DNA of 64,000 nucleotides from JBATTK01 sp049670505 (lineage in GTDB: Bacteria > Bacteroidota > Bacteroidia > Flavobacteriales > Flavobacteriaceae), in NCBI GenBank assembly GCA_049670505.1, contig JBATTK010000018.1, positions 1-64,000 on the forward strand, written 5' to 3'. The notes beneath the pieces are model-generated. The model ran no database searches. It was not told where the DNA came from and saw nothing but the letters and a program-made list of their open reading frames with translations. Numbering within the stretch: position 1 is the first letter of the stretch; each line of letters begins with the position of its first letter. Of the stretch, positions 25,962 through 35,427 are shown one piece after another. Position numbers and translations under genes: made by a program.

Positions 25962-26058
25962 AAATTACGCTTTATATGAACATTCCGGGAGATAACTCCC
26001 GAAGTTTTATGTTATCAAAACTTTTCCTGTCAAAAGTAGTACTTCTTCTAGAAATATA

Positions 26059-26074
26059 TGTGACTTTGGTCACA
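26059..26074. promoter_or_regulatory. perfect CRP-type palindrome upstream of the CstB-like gene
   Basis: TGTGACTTTGGTCACA is an exact TGTGA-N6-TCACA site. It overlaps the stop codon of the SulP gene and lies about 100 bases before the start of the persulfide dioxygenase gene. A Crp/Fnr-family regulator is encoded 1.8 kb upstream on the same strand, making it the obvious candidate binder. Binding is inference. Confidence 0.55.
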
Positions 26075-27797
26075 TTGGATATTGATTCTGATACGCTACT
26101 TTTTCCTGCAAAATGGATACCGAACTGGGGTCATCAAAATAGGCCACTGCATCTTTGGTCTGCACAAACAGATGCTCTTTTTTTAGAACATCTATAATGG
26201 CGCTCCTAAAAACAATATCCCTGGTGGGGCCTATAGCACCTGCAATGTAAAACTGAAGGTTCCTACCATGTAGATCCTCTATGGTGGCAATAAGCATCTT
26301 AGCTGCTGTGGAATCAATATAATTAATAGCTTCCGCATTTAAGATTACGCCTCTTAGGCCTTCTCCTTTGGCCTCGATCTGTTTTAAAAGCTGCGTTTGG
26401 AAATAAGATGCATTTCCAAAATACAGTTGAGCATCGAACCTAACGATCAAAAGATCTTTCCGAACAACGATCTCATCTCCAAAACGGTTTATATTTTTGT
26501 AATAATCGGAATTCTTGATATTTCCCAATACCGCAAAATGAGGCTTGGAAGTCCTGTACACCATTAATAACAAAGAGCACAATATCCCGATCAGGATACC
26601 CTCCTTTATTCCTATGAACAAGGTGGCCAAAAAAGTAATCAGCAATACCACAAATTCATCTTTTCGATATTTCCATAAACTTTTGGGATACTCCACATCA
26701 ACAAGTCCGAAGACCGATACCATAATAACGGCCGCCAATACCGCATTGGGCAAATAATAGAACAGGGGCGTTAGAAAAAGTAAGGTAACCACTACCATAA
26801 GCACACTAAAAATAGATGCCAGATTAGTCTTGGTGCCGGATTCATTGCTGATAGCCGAACGTCCAAAGCTAGCGGTTATGGGATACGATTGAAAAAAAGA
26901 ACCTACGATATTGGAGGTGCCCAAGGCCACTAATTCCTGATTTGCATCTATGGTATATTCATCGGTCTTTTCTTCCAAGGCCTTTCCTATGGAGATGGCC
27001 TCCAAATAACCCAGTAGGGCCAAAGCTATCGCAATAGGCCATATTTCCATTATATTCCCCCAGTTGATAATGGGTAGGGAAAAAGAGGGCAGTCCTGTAG
27101 GTACGGCACCTACCAATTGCACCCCTCTAGTTTCCAATTGTAGAAAATATACCCCTACTATTCCCAAAATCACGACCAAAAGTATCCCTGGAATGCGTTT
27201 ATCCCATTTCTTTAAAAGCACAATAAGGAGAATCCCTATACCCCCTATACCCAAATCATAAAAATTGGTCTCCCAAAGCTTGTCAAAGGCGTTGATGATC
27301 AATTGATGAAACTTAGTGCTTCCCTCAATGTCTACCCCCAGTAAATGCTTTAGCTGACTAAATATAATAATGAAGGCCGCTGCGGAAGTAAAGCCGCTGA
27401 TAACGGGCTTGGACAAAAAATTTACAAAAAACCCCATGCGAAGAAATCCCAAAAGCAATTGAAAGACTCCTACCATAAAGGCCAATAGAATGGCCATGGC
27501 AATATAATTCTCCACACCCGAAATGGCCAAGGTACCCAAACCTGCCGCCACTAAAAGTGAATCCATGGCTACCGGACCTACGGCCAATTGTCTGGAAGTA
27601 CCCAAAAAAGCATACATCAAAATCGGAAAAAGTGATGCGTATAGTCCGTAAACCGGCGGAAGTCCGGCTATCATGGCATAGGCCATACCTTGTGGAACCA
27701 GTAGTATCCCTACTGTTAGTCCCCCAACCAAATCCTTGGAAAAATAGCTCTTTTTATAATTTGGCAACCATTTCAAAAAAGGAAAAAACCTTCGCAT
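26070..27797 (-). CDS. SulP family anion transporter with STAS domain
   Basis: 575 aa. The SulP core of about 400 residues begins FPFLKWLPNYKKSYFSKDLV and VGGLTVGILLVPQGMAYAMI, the family signature. It continues through ten or more membrane helices and ends with a cytoplasmic STAS domain (about 440-555, including VILNAEAINYIDSTAAKML). SulP proteins carry sulfate, bicarbonate or other small anions. Position between a CstB-like enzyme and a Crp regulator suggests export or import of an oxidised sulfur anion such as thiosulfate, sulfite or sulfate. Confidence 0.9.
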   Translation of the reverse strand: MRRFFPFLKWLPNYKKSYFSKDLVGGLTVGILLVPQGMAYAMIAGLPPVYGLYASLFPILMYAFLGTSRQLAVGPVAMDSLLVAAGLGTLAISGVENYIAMAILLAFMVGVFQLLLGFLRMGFFVNFLSKPVISGFTSAAAFIIIFSQLKHLLGVDIEGSTKFHQLIINAFDKLWETNFYDLGIGGIGILLIVLLKKWDKRIPGILLVVILGIVGVYFLQLETRGVQLVGAVPTGLPSFSLPIINWGNIMEIWPIAIALALLGYLEAISIGKALEEKTDEYTIDANQELVALGTSNIVGSFFQSYPITASFGRSAISNESGTKTNLASIFSVLMVVVTLLFLTPLFYYLPNAVLAAVIMVSVFGLVDVEYPKSLWKYRKDEFVVLLITFLATLFIGIKEGILIGILCSLLLMVYRTSKPHFAVLGNIKNSDYYKNINRFGDEIVVRKDLLIVRFDAQLYFGNASYFQTQLLKQIEAKGEGLRGVILNAEAINYIDSTAAKMLIATIEDLHGRNLQFYIAGAIGPTRDIVFRSAIIDVLKKEHLFVQTKDAVAYFDDPSSVSILQEKVAYQNQYPM

Positions 27798-27898
27798 AGG
27801 CCAAATTTACCAATAAAAAATTTCTTGAAATTGCATTGAACCCGTCTTGACTTTTTGTTTGGAACCGAGATTTTAATTGTGCGACTATGTATGAGTAA

Positions 27899-28531
27899 TT
27901 ATAATTCCAAGACTTTGATCTGATTACGGGTCAGCTCTATCTTTCCTTCCCTTTCCATTTTCTTCAACAAACGGGAAACCACCACCCTAGAGGTATGCAG
28001 ATCATGGGCAATGTCCTGATGGGTAGTTTGGATTACCTCATCATGGGTAACCTTGGCCTTATCCTGCAAATGCTTTAGCAAGCGTTCATCCAATTTTAAA
28101 AACGCCAAAGTGTCCACAGTTTCCAGAAGCTCCATCATCCGGGTATGGTAATTGTCCAGAATGAATTGTTGCCAACTTTTGTATTTTCCCATCCATACTT
28201 CCATTTGTTGTACGGGAATCATCAACAATTCGGTATCCGTCTCGGCCACGGCGCGTATTTCACTTTTACTTTTACCAAAGCAGCAAGAAAATGTCATCGC
28301 ACAAGTATCCCCCCTTTCTATAAAATAGAGCAGCAGTTCATCACCATTATTATCTTCCCTAAGAATCTTTATGGCTCCGTTCAACACTAAGGGAATAGCT
28401 GTTATGGAATCTCCTATTTCCATAAGATAACCGCCTTGTGCCACTTTTTTATACCTGCCAACGGTATCTATTTCCTTTAGTAGATCGGGTTCAAAGAGAT
28501 ACCCGTAGTTTTTTTGCAGTGCTTCTCTCAT
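27899..28531 (-). CDS. Crp/Fnr-family regulator with a cysteine cluster
   Basis: 210 aa. The cyclic-nucleotide-like beta roll occupies about 25-115, and a winged helix-turn-helix about 150-208 (HQDIAHDLHTSRVVVSRLLK). Three cysteines lie together in the roll: Cys77, Cys83 and Cys84 in DTCAMTFSCCFGK. They could sense redox state or reactive sulfur, which suits the neighbouring persulfide dioxygenase. The usual cAMP-binding arginine is not obvious. The recognition helix SRVVVSR differs from E. coli CRP SRETVGR, so its target may not be the classical site. The epimerase gene upstream ends about ten bases before this start. Confidence 0.88.
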   Translation of the reverse strand: MREALQKNYGYLFEPDLLKEIDTVGRYKKVAQGGYLMEIGDSITAIPLVLNGAIKILREDNNGDELLLYFIERGDTCAMTFSCCFGKSKSEIRAVAETDTELLMIPVQQMEVWMGKYKSWQQFILDNYHTRMMELLETVDTLAFLKLDERLLKHLQDKAKVTHDEVIQTTHQDIAHDLHTSRVVVSRLLKKMEREGKIELTRNQIKVLEL

Positions 28532-28541
28532 TTAAATTGTT

Positions 28542-29321
28542 TCAGTTATTGCCTTGGATGAAGACTTTAAACTCCTTGGCGGCGCCATCCAAATATTGAA
28601 ATCCCTTATGTAGTTTCTGTTGATCTACGGCATAGGGATAAAAAGTAATGGGTTCTATACAGACCATATTTGGGACTTCCGTCCACAGCATAAAACTGCT
28701 AAATCCTTCCGTTTTTAGGGTCAGCTCATTTTTATCCTTTAAGATGATCGTACTACAATCCGGAACTTCAAGTGCCCTGCTCCCCACGGCTAAAACTTCT
28801 TCCAAGGATATAGACTTGCCGTTGGCAATAATCATAGGGCTTACCGTATGTAATTTAAAGGCAGGATGATAGCCCAACATAAAGGGCATGTCCTTTGCTC
28901 CGGAAACGGTAAACGTAATTTGCAATCCTTTTTCTTTAAGTTCAAAGGTTTTTAAGAATCGGAAATCAAAAGGCCATGTCAGCAACCGTTCCGTTGATTT
29001 TTCAGGATATTTTGAATTCTCTACCGGGGTCCCCGCTTTATAGACTTTTTCGAAAGCCACCTTTGTCTCGGATCGGGAGACCAAATTGTAGTCTAGCTCC
29101 CTTAACAAACCATGTTGGTCCTGTATGGCATTGTCGGTGGGTAGATGAACCCTAAAATTCGCTTCACGGGTAGGACCTATAATAGGGAACATTTCCGTAT
29201 CCGAACTACGCCATCCCGGACTTCCTTTTTGATGTATATATTCGTGTCCTGCTACCTCATAACCAATCAGTTCCCCGGCAGCTACCCGTATCTTTTGATG
29301 TAAGTTGATTAATGTGATCAT
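28542..29321 (-). CDS. aldose 1-epimerase (mutarotase) family protein
   Basis: 259 aa, no signal peptide. The fold is the galactose-mutarotase beta-sandwich, with GYEVAGHEYIHQKGSPGWRS near the start, MLGYHPAFKL in the middle (His-containing, catalytic region) and VCIEPITFYPYAV near the end, with Glu as likely base. These proteins interconvert alpha and beta anomers of sugars. It lies between an M20 peptidase gene (2 bases upstream) and the Crp gene (10 bases downstream), so it may share their transcript without sharing their function. Confidence 0.8.
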   Translation of the reverse strand: MITLINLHQKIRVAAGELIGYEVAGHEYIHQKGSPGWRSSDTEMFPIIGPTREANFRVHLPTDNAIQDQHGLLRELDYNLVSRSETKVAFEKVYKAGTPVENSKYPEKSTERLLTWPFDFRFLKTFELKEKGLQITFTVSGAKDMPFMLGYHPAFKLHTVSPMIIANGKSISLEEVLAVGSRALEVPDCSTIILKDKNELTLKTEGFSSFMLWTEVPNMVCIEPITFYPYAVDQQKLHKGFQYLDGAAKEFKVFIQGNN

Positions 29322-29323
29322 TT

Positions 29324-30622
29324 TTATTGATTGATAAGTCTATAGATCAATACGGCAGTGCGTTTGGTCAACGCCTCAATAGTATTCAAATTAACGGTTT
29401 CCTGTGGCGTATGCGCTCCAGAACCCATAGTGCCCAGACCATCCAGACAATCTACGTATTCCGCTACAAAGGAGGTATCCGCGGCGCCCCTTTTTCCGGG
29501 ATCATAGCCTTTAACTTCCCCTTGATCCAAATCTAAACTCACTTGATTGAGTTGTTCCAATAATTGTAGATTTCCTTCTGTTGGTCCCATTGCAGGATAA
29601 CTGTCCGTAAAGCTTATTTCCGCTGAGGTATGAGGCAAGTTGTTGGCTACAATTTCTCTCATCTTGGCCCGTGCATTCTCTTTCTGTTCTTCGGAAATAA
29701 AACGCAGACCTCCCCGGACCATAGCGGTTTGTGAAACTACATTGCTCTTTCCAAAAGCATTTCCTTTACTGGTAGACTTATCAAAATCTACAAAAGTACC
29801 GCCCAATACAACTCCCGGATTAAAAGTGAGATACTCTTCTCCCCGGACCTCATTATAAAATTCATTGAGGATTCGCGACATTTCAAAAATAGCCCCGGCA
29901 CCTACCCTATCATTAAAAACTCCTGAGGAATGTGCACGTTTACCGGCTACCTCTACTGCCCATCCGGAAGCGCCTCTTCTTGCTACGGTAGCGTAGTTAA
30001 ATCCTGTCGACGTTTCAAAACCCAAGGCAATATCACTTCTTTTTGCCGCTTCGATCAGATCCTTTCTGCTAATATCCAAAGGTTTTCCGGTACTCTCTTC
30101 ATCTCCCGTAAAAGCAACAATGATCTGTGCATTGTTCAACAATCCGTTTTCGTGCAATGCCTTCAGGGCATAGAGTACAATGACATCTCCCCCTTTCATA
30201 TCGTTGCCACCCGGAGCGTGGGCAATACTGTCATTGACCATTTTAAATTTCTGAAATGGACTATCCGCTTCAAAAACCGTATCCAAATGTCCTATAAGCA
30301 GCAATTTTTTTCCCTTGGTGCCGGAGGTTTCCGCAAACAGATGTCCGGCTCTATTCAATTCCTTGGGCATTGCTATCCAATTGGTTTTAAAATTAATCTC
30401 ATCAAAAGAATCCTTAAACACCATTCCCACTTCCCTGACCCCTTCGGAATTTAGGGTACCACTATTAATATTCACCACTTTTTCCAAAAAAGAGATGGCC
30501 TCTCCATTATTATTTTCGATGGTTTTGAGTAGCTTCTTTTCCGTTCGGGAAATTTTTTGAGCCGTTACGGAAGGAGTCAAAAAAACCAGCATTAGTAAAC
30601 AAACAAGATATTTTAGTTTCAT
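29324..30622 (-). CDS. exported M20-family (glutamate carboxypeptidase-like) metallopeptidase
   Basis: 432 aa with a signal peptide ending SVTAQ. The M20 dinuclear zinc site is visible as LIGHLDTVFE (His, Asp), GGNDMKGGD (bridging Asp) and TGDEESTG (Glu pair). A dimerisation domain lies about 215-330. The order and length fit carboxypeptidase G2-type enzymes, which remove C-terminal residues from peptides or folate-like compounds in the periplasm. The downstream aldose epimerase gene starts two bases after this stop. Confidence 0.88.
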   Translation of the reverse strand: MKLKYLVCLLMLVFLTPSVTAQKISRTEKKLLKTIENNNGEAISFLEKVVNINSGTLNSEGVREVGMVFKDSFDEINFKTNWIAMPKELNRAGHLFAETSGTKGKKLLLIGHLDTVFEADSPFQKFKMVNDSIAHAPGGNDMKGGDVIVLYALKALHENGLLNNAQIIVAFTGDEESTGKPLDISRKDLIEAAKRSDIALGFETSTGFNYATVARRGASGWAVEVAGKRAHSSGVFNDRVGAGAIFEMSRILNEFYNEVRGEEYLTFNPGVVLGGTFVDFDKSTSKGNAFGKSNVVSQTAMVRGGLRFISEEQKENARAKMREIVANNLPHTSAEISFTDSYPAMGPTEGNLQLLEQLNQVSLDLDQGEVKGYDPGKRGAADTSFVAEYVDCLDGLGTMGSGAHTPQETVNLNTIEALTKRTAVLIYRLINQ

Positions 30623-30822
30623 AGGTGATCCGTTTTAAAGGTGAATGGAAAGCACTTTCGAAGATACCAAAACTATTTGGAAAATGGTTATTGCAAATTT
30701 TACTATCCATACGACCCTGAATAGGGGAAATCTTCATATGGGTACGGGTGAGCTGGCTTTCTCAACACTTTAGTGCATGCTTAAGAACAGGAGAGTCATT
30801 CCATCTTTTGATAAAGAACATT

Positions 30823-30853
30823 TTGGCACCTTCCTTGCAATATGATATCTTTA
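30823..30853 (+). promoter_or_regulatory. Bacteroidota-type promoter for the SYLF gene
   Basis: TTG at 30823-30825 is followed after 20 bases by TATCTTTA at 30846-30853, one mismatch from the TAnnTTTG -7 element. The start codon is at 30885, leaving a leader of about 25 bases. Confidence 0.45.
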
Positions 30854-30884
30854 GGAGGCCTTAAAATCATTAAACGATAACGCT

Positions 30885-31436
30885 ATGGAAAACTTCAGAT
30901 TAAAATCGACAAAATTATACACCATACTCCTTTTTTCTTTATTTTTTGTCACTGTGGCGGTAGCCCAGTCCGATGAAAAAAAGAAGGAAATCATCAAAGA
31001 TGCCAAGGAGGCAAAAACCGCTTTCCTTAAGGCGGATCCGGAAATGGTCAATTTTTTTGAAACGTCATATGGTTATGTCATTTTCCCCAATGTAGGCAAA
31101 GGAGGTCTGGGTGTCGGCGGTGCTGCCGGGAACGGAGCCGTTTGGCAGCAAGGCAAATTGATCGGCACGGCAAAATTAAAGCAAATAAGCATTGGTTTTC
31201 AGGCTGGTGGTCAGGCCTATAGGGAGGTTATTTTCTTTGAAAAAGATGAAGATTTAAGTCGGTTAAAGGCCAATAAAGTCGAATTCTCGGCGCAAGTATC
31301 GGCGGTCGCCGTGGCTTCCGGAGTTTCCGCAGATGCAAAATATTCCGATGGGGTCCTAGTATTTACCATGGCCAAGGGCGGTCTCATGTACGAGGCATCC
31401 GTGGGAGGACAAAAATTTAAGTTTAAAAGACTGTAG
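30885..31436 (+). CDS. SYLF/YSC84-domain lipid-binding protein
   Basis: 183 aa with a signal peptide ending VAVAQ. The rest is a SYLF domain: FETSYGYVIFPNVGKGGLGV, then GGAAGNGAVWQQGKLIGTAK and a Gly-rich C-terminus (FTMAKGGLMYEASVGGQKFK). The domain binds phosphoinositides in eukaryotes; bacterial members are exported and poorly understood. The gene is monocistronic, convergent with the cystathionine synthase-like gene. Confidence 0.85.
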   Translation: MENFRLKSTKLYTILLFSLFFVTVAVAQSDEKKKEIIKDAKEAKTAFLKADPEMVNFFETSYGYVIFPNVGKGGLGVGGAAGNGAVWQQGKLIGTAKLKQISIGFQAGGQAYREVIFFEKDEDLSRLKANKVEFSAQVSAVAVASGVSADAKYSDGVLVFTMAKGGLMYEASVGGQKFKFKRL

Positions 31437-31454
31437 GTATTGGCCCATCTAATG

Positions 31455-32816
31455 CTAATGCAGCCCACTTATAATATCGTATTTGGTAATAATATGGTGT
31501 TTTTCGTCACCTAGATTCACCAGTACCGCCTGAACATCCCTGTTGATGAGTTTGGCTACATCGTCTATGGAGGTATTTTTGTCCACTATGGGAAACTCTT
31601 TTTGCATTACTTCCTTAATAGGCCTTGAAGTGATTTCATTATCTTCTATAATGGCCCTGAACAAAGTAGCTTCGTCCACGGAGCCAACAAAACCATTAAC
31701 ATCCTCTACAGGAATCTGGGAGATATTGTTGCTCTTCATTCTTTCAACGGCATGCATCACAAGTTCCTCGGTCTTTACCGTAACCAAAGGCAAATCCAGA
31801 TGATCTTTGATCAAATCTATGGCCTTGGTGACCTTATCATCTAAAAAACCCCTGTTCCGCATCCATTCATCATTGAACATTTTACCTACATAGCGGCTTC
31901 CGTGGTCATGGAACAATACCACAACTACATCATCTTTGGAAAAATGTTCCTTTAATTGCAATAAGCCTTTAATGGCAGCGCCCGCAGAATTCCCCAAAAA
32001 CATCCCTTCCTCCCGGGCAAGGCGTTGGGTATAAATGGCCGCGTCCTTGTCGGTAACTTTCGTAAACCCATCAATAATCTCGAAACGTACATTTTTGGGG
32101 AGAATATCTTCGCCTATGCCCTCTGTTATATAGGGGTAAATCTCATTTTCATCAAAAATACCGGTCTCGTGGTATTTCTTAAAAACGGAACCATAAGTGT
32201 CTATTCCCCAAACTTTTATATCCGGGTTTTTTAATTTTAAATAGGAGCCTACTCCGGAGATGGTGCCACCGGTGCCGACACCCACCACAAAATGGGTCAC
32301 CTTTCCATTGGTCTGTTCCCAAATTTCCGGGCCGGTACTTAAAAAATGGGCCTTGCAATTCGAAGGGTTATCGTATTGGTTTACATACCATGAATTTGGA
32401 ATTTCCTTGGCCAATCTTTTGGCGGTGGAGTAATAGCTTCTTGGGTCATCGGGAGAAACATCCGTAGGACATACATATACCTCGCTGCCCATGGCCTTAA
32501 GAATGTCTACCTTTTCCTTGGATTGTTTATCGCTGATAACACAGATCATCTTATACCCTTTTACTACGGCCGCCAGGGCCAGGCCCATTCCGGTATTACC
32601 GGACGTTCCCTCTATAATGGTCCCTCCCGGCTTTAATATTCCAGCTGCTTCGGCGTCAACGATCATTTGTACCGCCATACGGTCCTTTACCGAGTTTCCC
32701 GGATTAAAGGTCTCGTATTTTGCCAGGACCAGACAAGGGAGCTCGGAAGTAAGTTTATTGAGCTGCACCAAAGGGGTATTCCCAATGGTCTCCAAAATAT
32801 TTTTTGCGTATTCCAT
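31455..32816 (-). CDS. cystathionine beta-synthase-like PLP enzyme with CBS pair
   Basis: 453 aa from ATG 32816 (MEYAKNILETIGNTPL); the GTG three codons upstream is not needed. The PLP fold has the Schiff-base lysine in NPGNSVKDRMAVQM, the SGNTGMGLALA substrate loop and GVGTGGTISGVGSYLK for phosphate binding. Residues about 335-453 are a CBS domain pair, which in human CBS binds S-adenosylmethionine. The enzyme condenses serine with homocysteine or acts as a cysteine synthase, and can release hydrogen sulfide. That ties in with the sulfide-handling genes 4-7 kb away, although they are not one operon. Confidence 0.88.
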   Translation of the reverse strand: MEYAKNILETIGNTPLVQLNKLTSELPCLVLAKYETFNPGNSVKDRMAVQMIVDAEAAGILKPGGTIIEGTSGNTGMGLALAAVVKGYKMICVISDKQSKEKVDILKAMGSEVYVCPTDVSPDDPRSYYSTAKRLAKEIPNSWYVNQYDNPSNCKAHFLSTGPEIWEQTNGKVTHFVVGVGTGGTISGVGSYLKLKNPDIKVWGIDTYGSVFKKYHETGIFDENEIYPYITEGIGEDILPKNVRFEIIDGFTKVTDKDAAIYTQRLAREEGMFLGNSAGAAIKGLLQLKEHFSKDDVVVVLFHDHGSRYVGKMFNDEWMRNRGFLDDKVTKAIDLIKDHLDLPLVTVKTEELVMHAVERMKSNNISQIPVEDVNGFVGSVDEATLFRAIIEDNEITSRPIKEVMQKEFPIVDKNTSIDDVAKLINRDVQAVLVNLGDEKHHIITKYDIISGLH

Positions 32817-32916
32817 ATCTGGCACAAAGATACAAGTTACTTTATGAATTTATTTAAACTTTTTGTTCGGTATCGGGAACGAAGGCTTTTGTTCCCCATT
32901 GATGGAATGTACGCTA

Positions 32917-34158
32917 CTATTCGAATTTTATGGCCTTCACCGGTGTTATCTTGGTGATGATATAGGAGGGCAACAACAACATTAACAGACAAAGTATCAA
33001 AACTCCAAAATTTAACAGTATCACGGTGAAAAAATCAATATGTACGGGGATATAGTCGATATAATATTCTTCCGGATTAGGAAATTTAAACATCCGGAAT
33101 CTGTCTTGCATCCATAAAATGCCCAGCCCTAGAAAATTTCCCCATAGCAGGCCGATACCTATAAGATAGGTAGCATTGTACAGAAATACCTTTCGGATGC
33201 TCCAATTGGCCGAGCCCAATGCTTTTAGAATACCGATCATTTGAGTGCGTTCCAATATCAATACCAAAAGTGCGGTAACCATATTGATACCTCCCACGAT
33301 AATCATAATGCCTATGATAAGGGCAATATTGAAGTCGAACAGCCCGATCCACTCAAAAATCCGATAATATTTATTCTTAATATTTTGGGTATCCAAGGTA
33401 GAGAGTGTCTTTCCATAAATCTCATTACTCTTCTCATCAATTTCATCAAAGCTGTCCAGGAATACTTCAAAATTGCCTACTTGGTTCGCTTCCCATTTAT
33501 TCATTCGCTGAATATGCCTGATATCTATAAAAACGTAAGTGCCATCAAATTCCTCAAAACCGCTGTCATAGATACCTACTATCTTAAAATTTCGCTTGTT
33601 GGGTATTTTGGAGGCATCCTCGCCCTTTAGAAAAAAAGTAGAAAAAGAATTCCCTACTTTAAACTGCAACTTATCGGCCATACGGCGTGAAATCAATACT
33701 TCATCATTCAATTCGTCATCATACCTTGGCAACCTTCCTTGCACAAGGTACTCCTGAAAAATATCCCAATCGTAATCTTTGCCCACTCCCTTGGCTATGA
33801 TGCCTTCAAAAGTTTCCTCGGTACGGATAATGCCCGCCTTATTGGCAACGGCCTGTATGTGCGAAATACCGGCAACGGTAGTGAATTCAGGATAAAAATC
33901 CTGATCGGTGGAAACGGGTACCACGGAAACATCCGAGGTGTTGTTATCATAATTATAGATTTGGATATGTCCGTTGAACGCGGCTACTTTTTCCCGTACC
34001 TTATGCTTTAGCCCTACTCCGGTAGCTATGGCTATAAGCATCATAATAATCCCCAAGGCTATGGCCGCTATGGCTATTTTTATTATTGGTGCGGAAATAC
34101 TAATTTTATGCTCCTTGCCCTTTATAAGGCGTTTTGCTATAAAAAATTCTAAATTCAA
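32917..34158 (-). CDS. LolC/E-type ABC transporter permease (FtsX family)
   Basis: 413 aa. One N-terminal helix (IIKIAIAAIALGIIMMLIAI) is followed by a large periplasmic domain (about 50-265) and three helices at the end (IALIIGIMIIVGGINMVTAL and others). That is the four-helix layout of LolC/E permeases, which extract lipoproteins to the outer membrane. The start is a TTG at 34158: an in-frame TAA lies just upstream and the conserved N-terminus MNLEFFIAKRL starts exactly here. The divergent DUF1343 gene starts only three bases away. Confidence 0.88.
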   Translation of the reverse strand: MNLEFFIAKRLIKGKEHKISISAPIIKIAIAAIALGIIMMLIAIATGVGLKHKVREKVAAFNGHIQIYNYDNNTSDVSVVPVSTDQDFYPEFTTVAGISHIQAVANKAGIIRTEETFEGIIAKGVGKDYDWDIFQEYLVQGRLPRYDDELNDEVLISRRMADKLQFKVGNSFSTFFLKGEDASKIPNKRNFKIVGIYDSGFEEFDGTYVFIDIRHIQRMNKWEANQVGNFEVFLDSFDEIDEKSNEIYGKTLSTLDTQNIKNKYYRIFEWIGLFDFNIALIIGIMIIVGGINMVTALLVLILERTQMIGILKALGSANWSIRKVFLYNATYLIGIGLLWGNFLGLGILWMQDRFRMFKFPNPEEYYIDYIPVHIDFFTVILLNFGVLILCLLMLLLPSYIITKITPVKAIKFE

Positions 34159-34161
34159 TCG

Positions 34162-35424
34162 ATGGCGTTTTTATCCGGTCTCAAAAATACAGTTTTATTA
34201 TGGGTTTTATTGTTTTCCTCCTGTGGAAACCAGATAAAGACTCCCACTCGGGCCGAAGCCATTGTTGCTGTCAAAAAAGATAGTATTAAAACAATACCCT
34301 TGGTGGTAGGGGCCAACAGTACCGAAATTTACCTGCCCCTTTTAAAAGAAAAAAGAGTGGGCATAGTGGCCAATCAGACCAGCGTTATTTTTAAAACACC
34401 CGAACAGGGGACCCAAAATCCGAAACCTCATATCCATTTGGTAGATTCCTTACTGGCATTGGATATCGATTTAAAAAAAGTATTTGCCCCGGAACATGGT
34501 TTTCGCGGGGAAGCCGATGCCGGGGAAAAAGTTGTGGATGGAATAGATATAACAACGGGAATACCTTTGATATCCCTTTACGGAAAACATAAAAAACCTT
34601 CCCCGGAACAATTGGAAGGTTTGGACATTGTGGTTTTTGACATACAGGATGTCGGGGTGCGCTTTTATACCTATATCGCTACCTTACAATTGGTCATGGA
34701 AGCCTGTGCGGCACAACAAATTCCTGTGGTAGTCTTGGATCGTCCTAATCCGAACGGACATTATGTAGATGGCCCTAGCATGGAAAAGGCACATGTTGGT
34801 TTTTTAGGAATGAACACCATTCCATTAGTGTATGGAATGACCATAGGGGAATATGCCCAAATGATCAATGAAGAAGGATGGTTGGAAGGAAACGCAAAGG
34901 CCGATCTGACCGTTGTGCCACTTAAAAACTATACGCACAATACCTCGTACGGTCTACCCATACGCCCCTCGCCCAATCTGCCTAACGATGTATCCATAAA
35001 CCTCTACCCTAGCCTTGGTTTTTTTGAAGGCACTTCTATAAATGCGGGCAGGGGCACTGAGTTTCAATTTCAACGGTATGGGGCACCATTTTTGGATAGT
35101 ACCCAATATCATTTTACATATACGCCCAAACCTAATTTTGGGGCTAAATATCCCAAACATGAGGATAAATTATGCTATGGGAACGATCTTTCCACCGTTT
35201 CCGAACAAAATGGTGTTTCCTTAAAATGGCTTATAGATGCCTACTCGAATACGCGGGATAAGACCTTATTTTTTAATTCGGCCTCCTTTACCAAACACGC
35301 GGGAACAGAAAAACTTCAGCGGCAAATTGAAGCCGGACTTCCTGAGGAAGCCATCAAAAAATCATGGCAGGAAGATTTGGAAGCCTTTAAAAAAGTACGG
35401 GAAAAGTATTTGATCTATGATTGA
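34162..35424 (+). CDS. DUF1343 (NamZ-like exo-beta-N-acetylmuramidase) lipoprotein
   Basis: 420 aa. A lipoprotein signal ends in LLFSSC. Motifs of the DUF1343 family are clear: VGIVANQTSV, FAPEHGFRGEADAGEKV, LISLYGKHKKPSPEQLEG, FDIQDVGVRFYTYIATLQLV, VLDRPNPNG and GRGTEFQFQRYGAP. The family (CAZy GH171, NamZ) removes terminal N-acetylmuramic acid from peptidoglycan fragments, so this lipoprotein probably serves wall recycling or scavenging at the envelope. Its start lies three bases from the TTG of the divergent LolC/E-type gene, leaving no room for a conventional promoter between them; each promoter must lie inside the other gene. Confidence 0.88.
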   Translation: MAFLSGLKNTVLLWVLLFSSCGNQIKTPTRAEAIVAVKKDSIKTIPLVVGANSTEIYLPLLKEKRVGIVANQTSVIFKTPEQGTQNPKPHIHLVDSLLALDIDLKKVFAPEHGFRGEADAGEKVVDGIDITTGIPLISLYGKHKKPSPEQLEGLDIVVFDIQDVGVRFYTYIATLQLVMEACAAQQIPVVVLDRPNPNGHYVDGPSMEKAHVGFLGMNTIPLVYGMTIGEYAQMINEEGWLEGNAKADLTVVPLKNYTHNTSYGLPIRPSPNLPNDVSINLYPSLGFFEGTSINAGRGTEFQFQRYGAPFLDSTQYHFTYTPKPNFGAKYPKHEDKLCYGNDLSTVSEQNGVSLKWLIDAYSNTRDKTLFFNSASFTKHAGTEKLQRQIEAGLPEEAIKKSWQEDLEAFKKVREKYLIYD

Positions 35425-35427
35425 TAT

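Noticed and set aside
29930..30454. 174-codon plus-strand frame inside the M20 peptidase
   Set aside because: Antisense to an intact peptidase with its full metal-site motifs; composition is that of a shadow frame.
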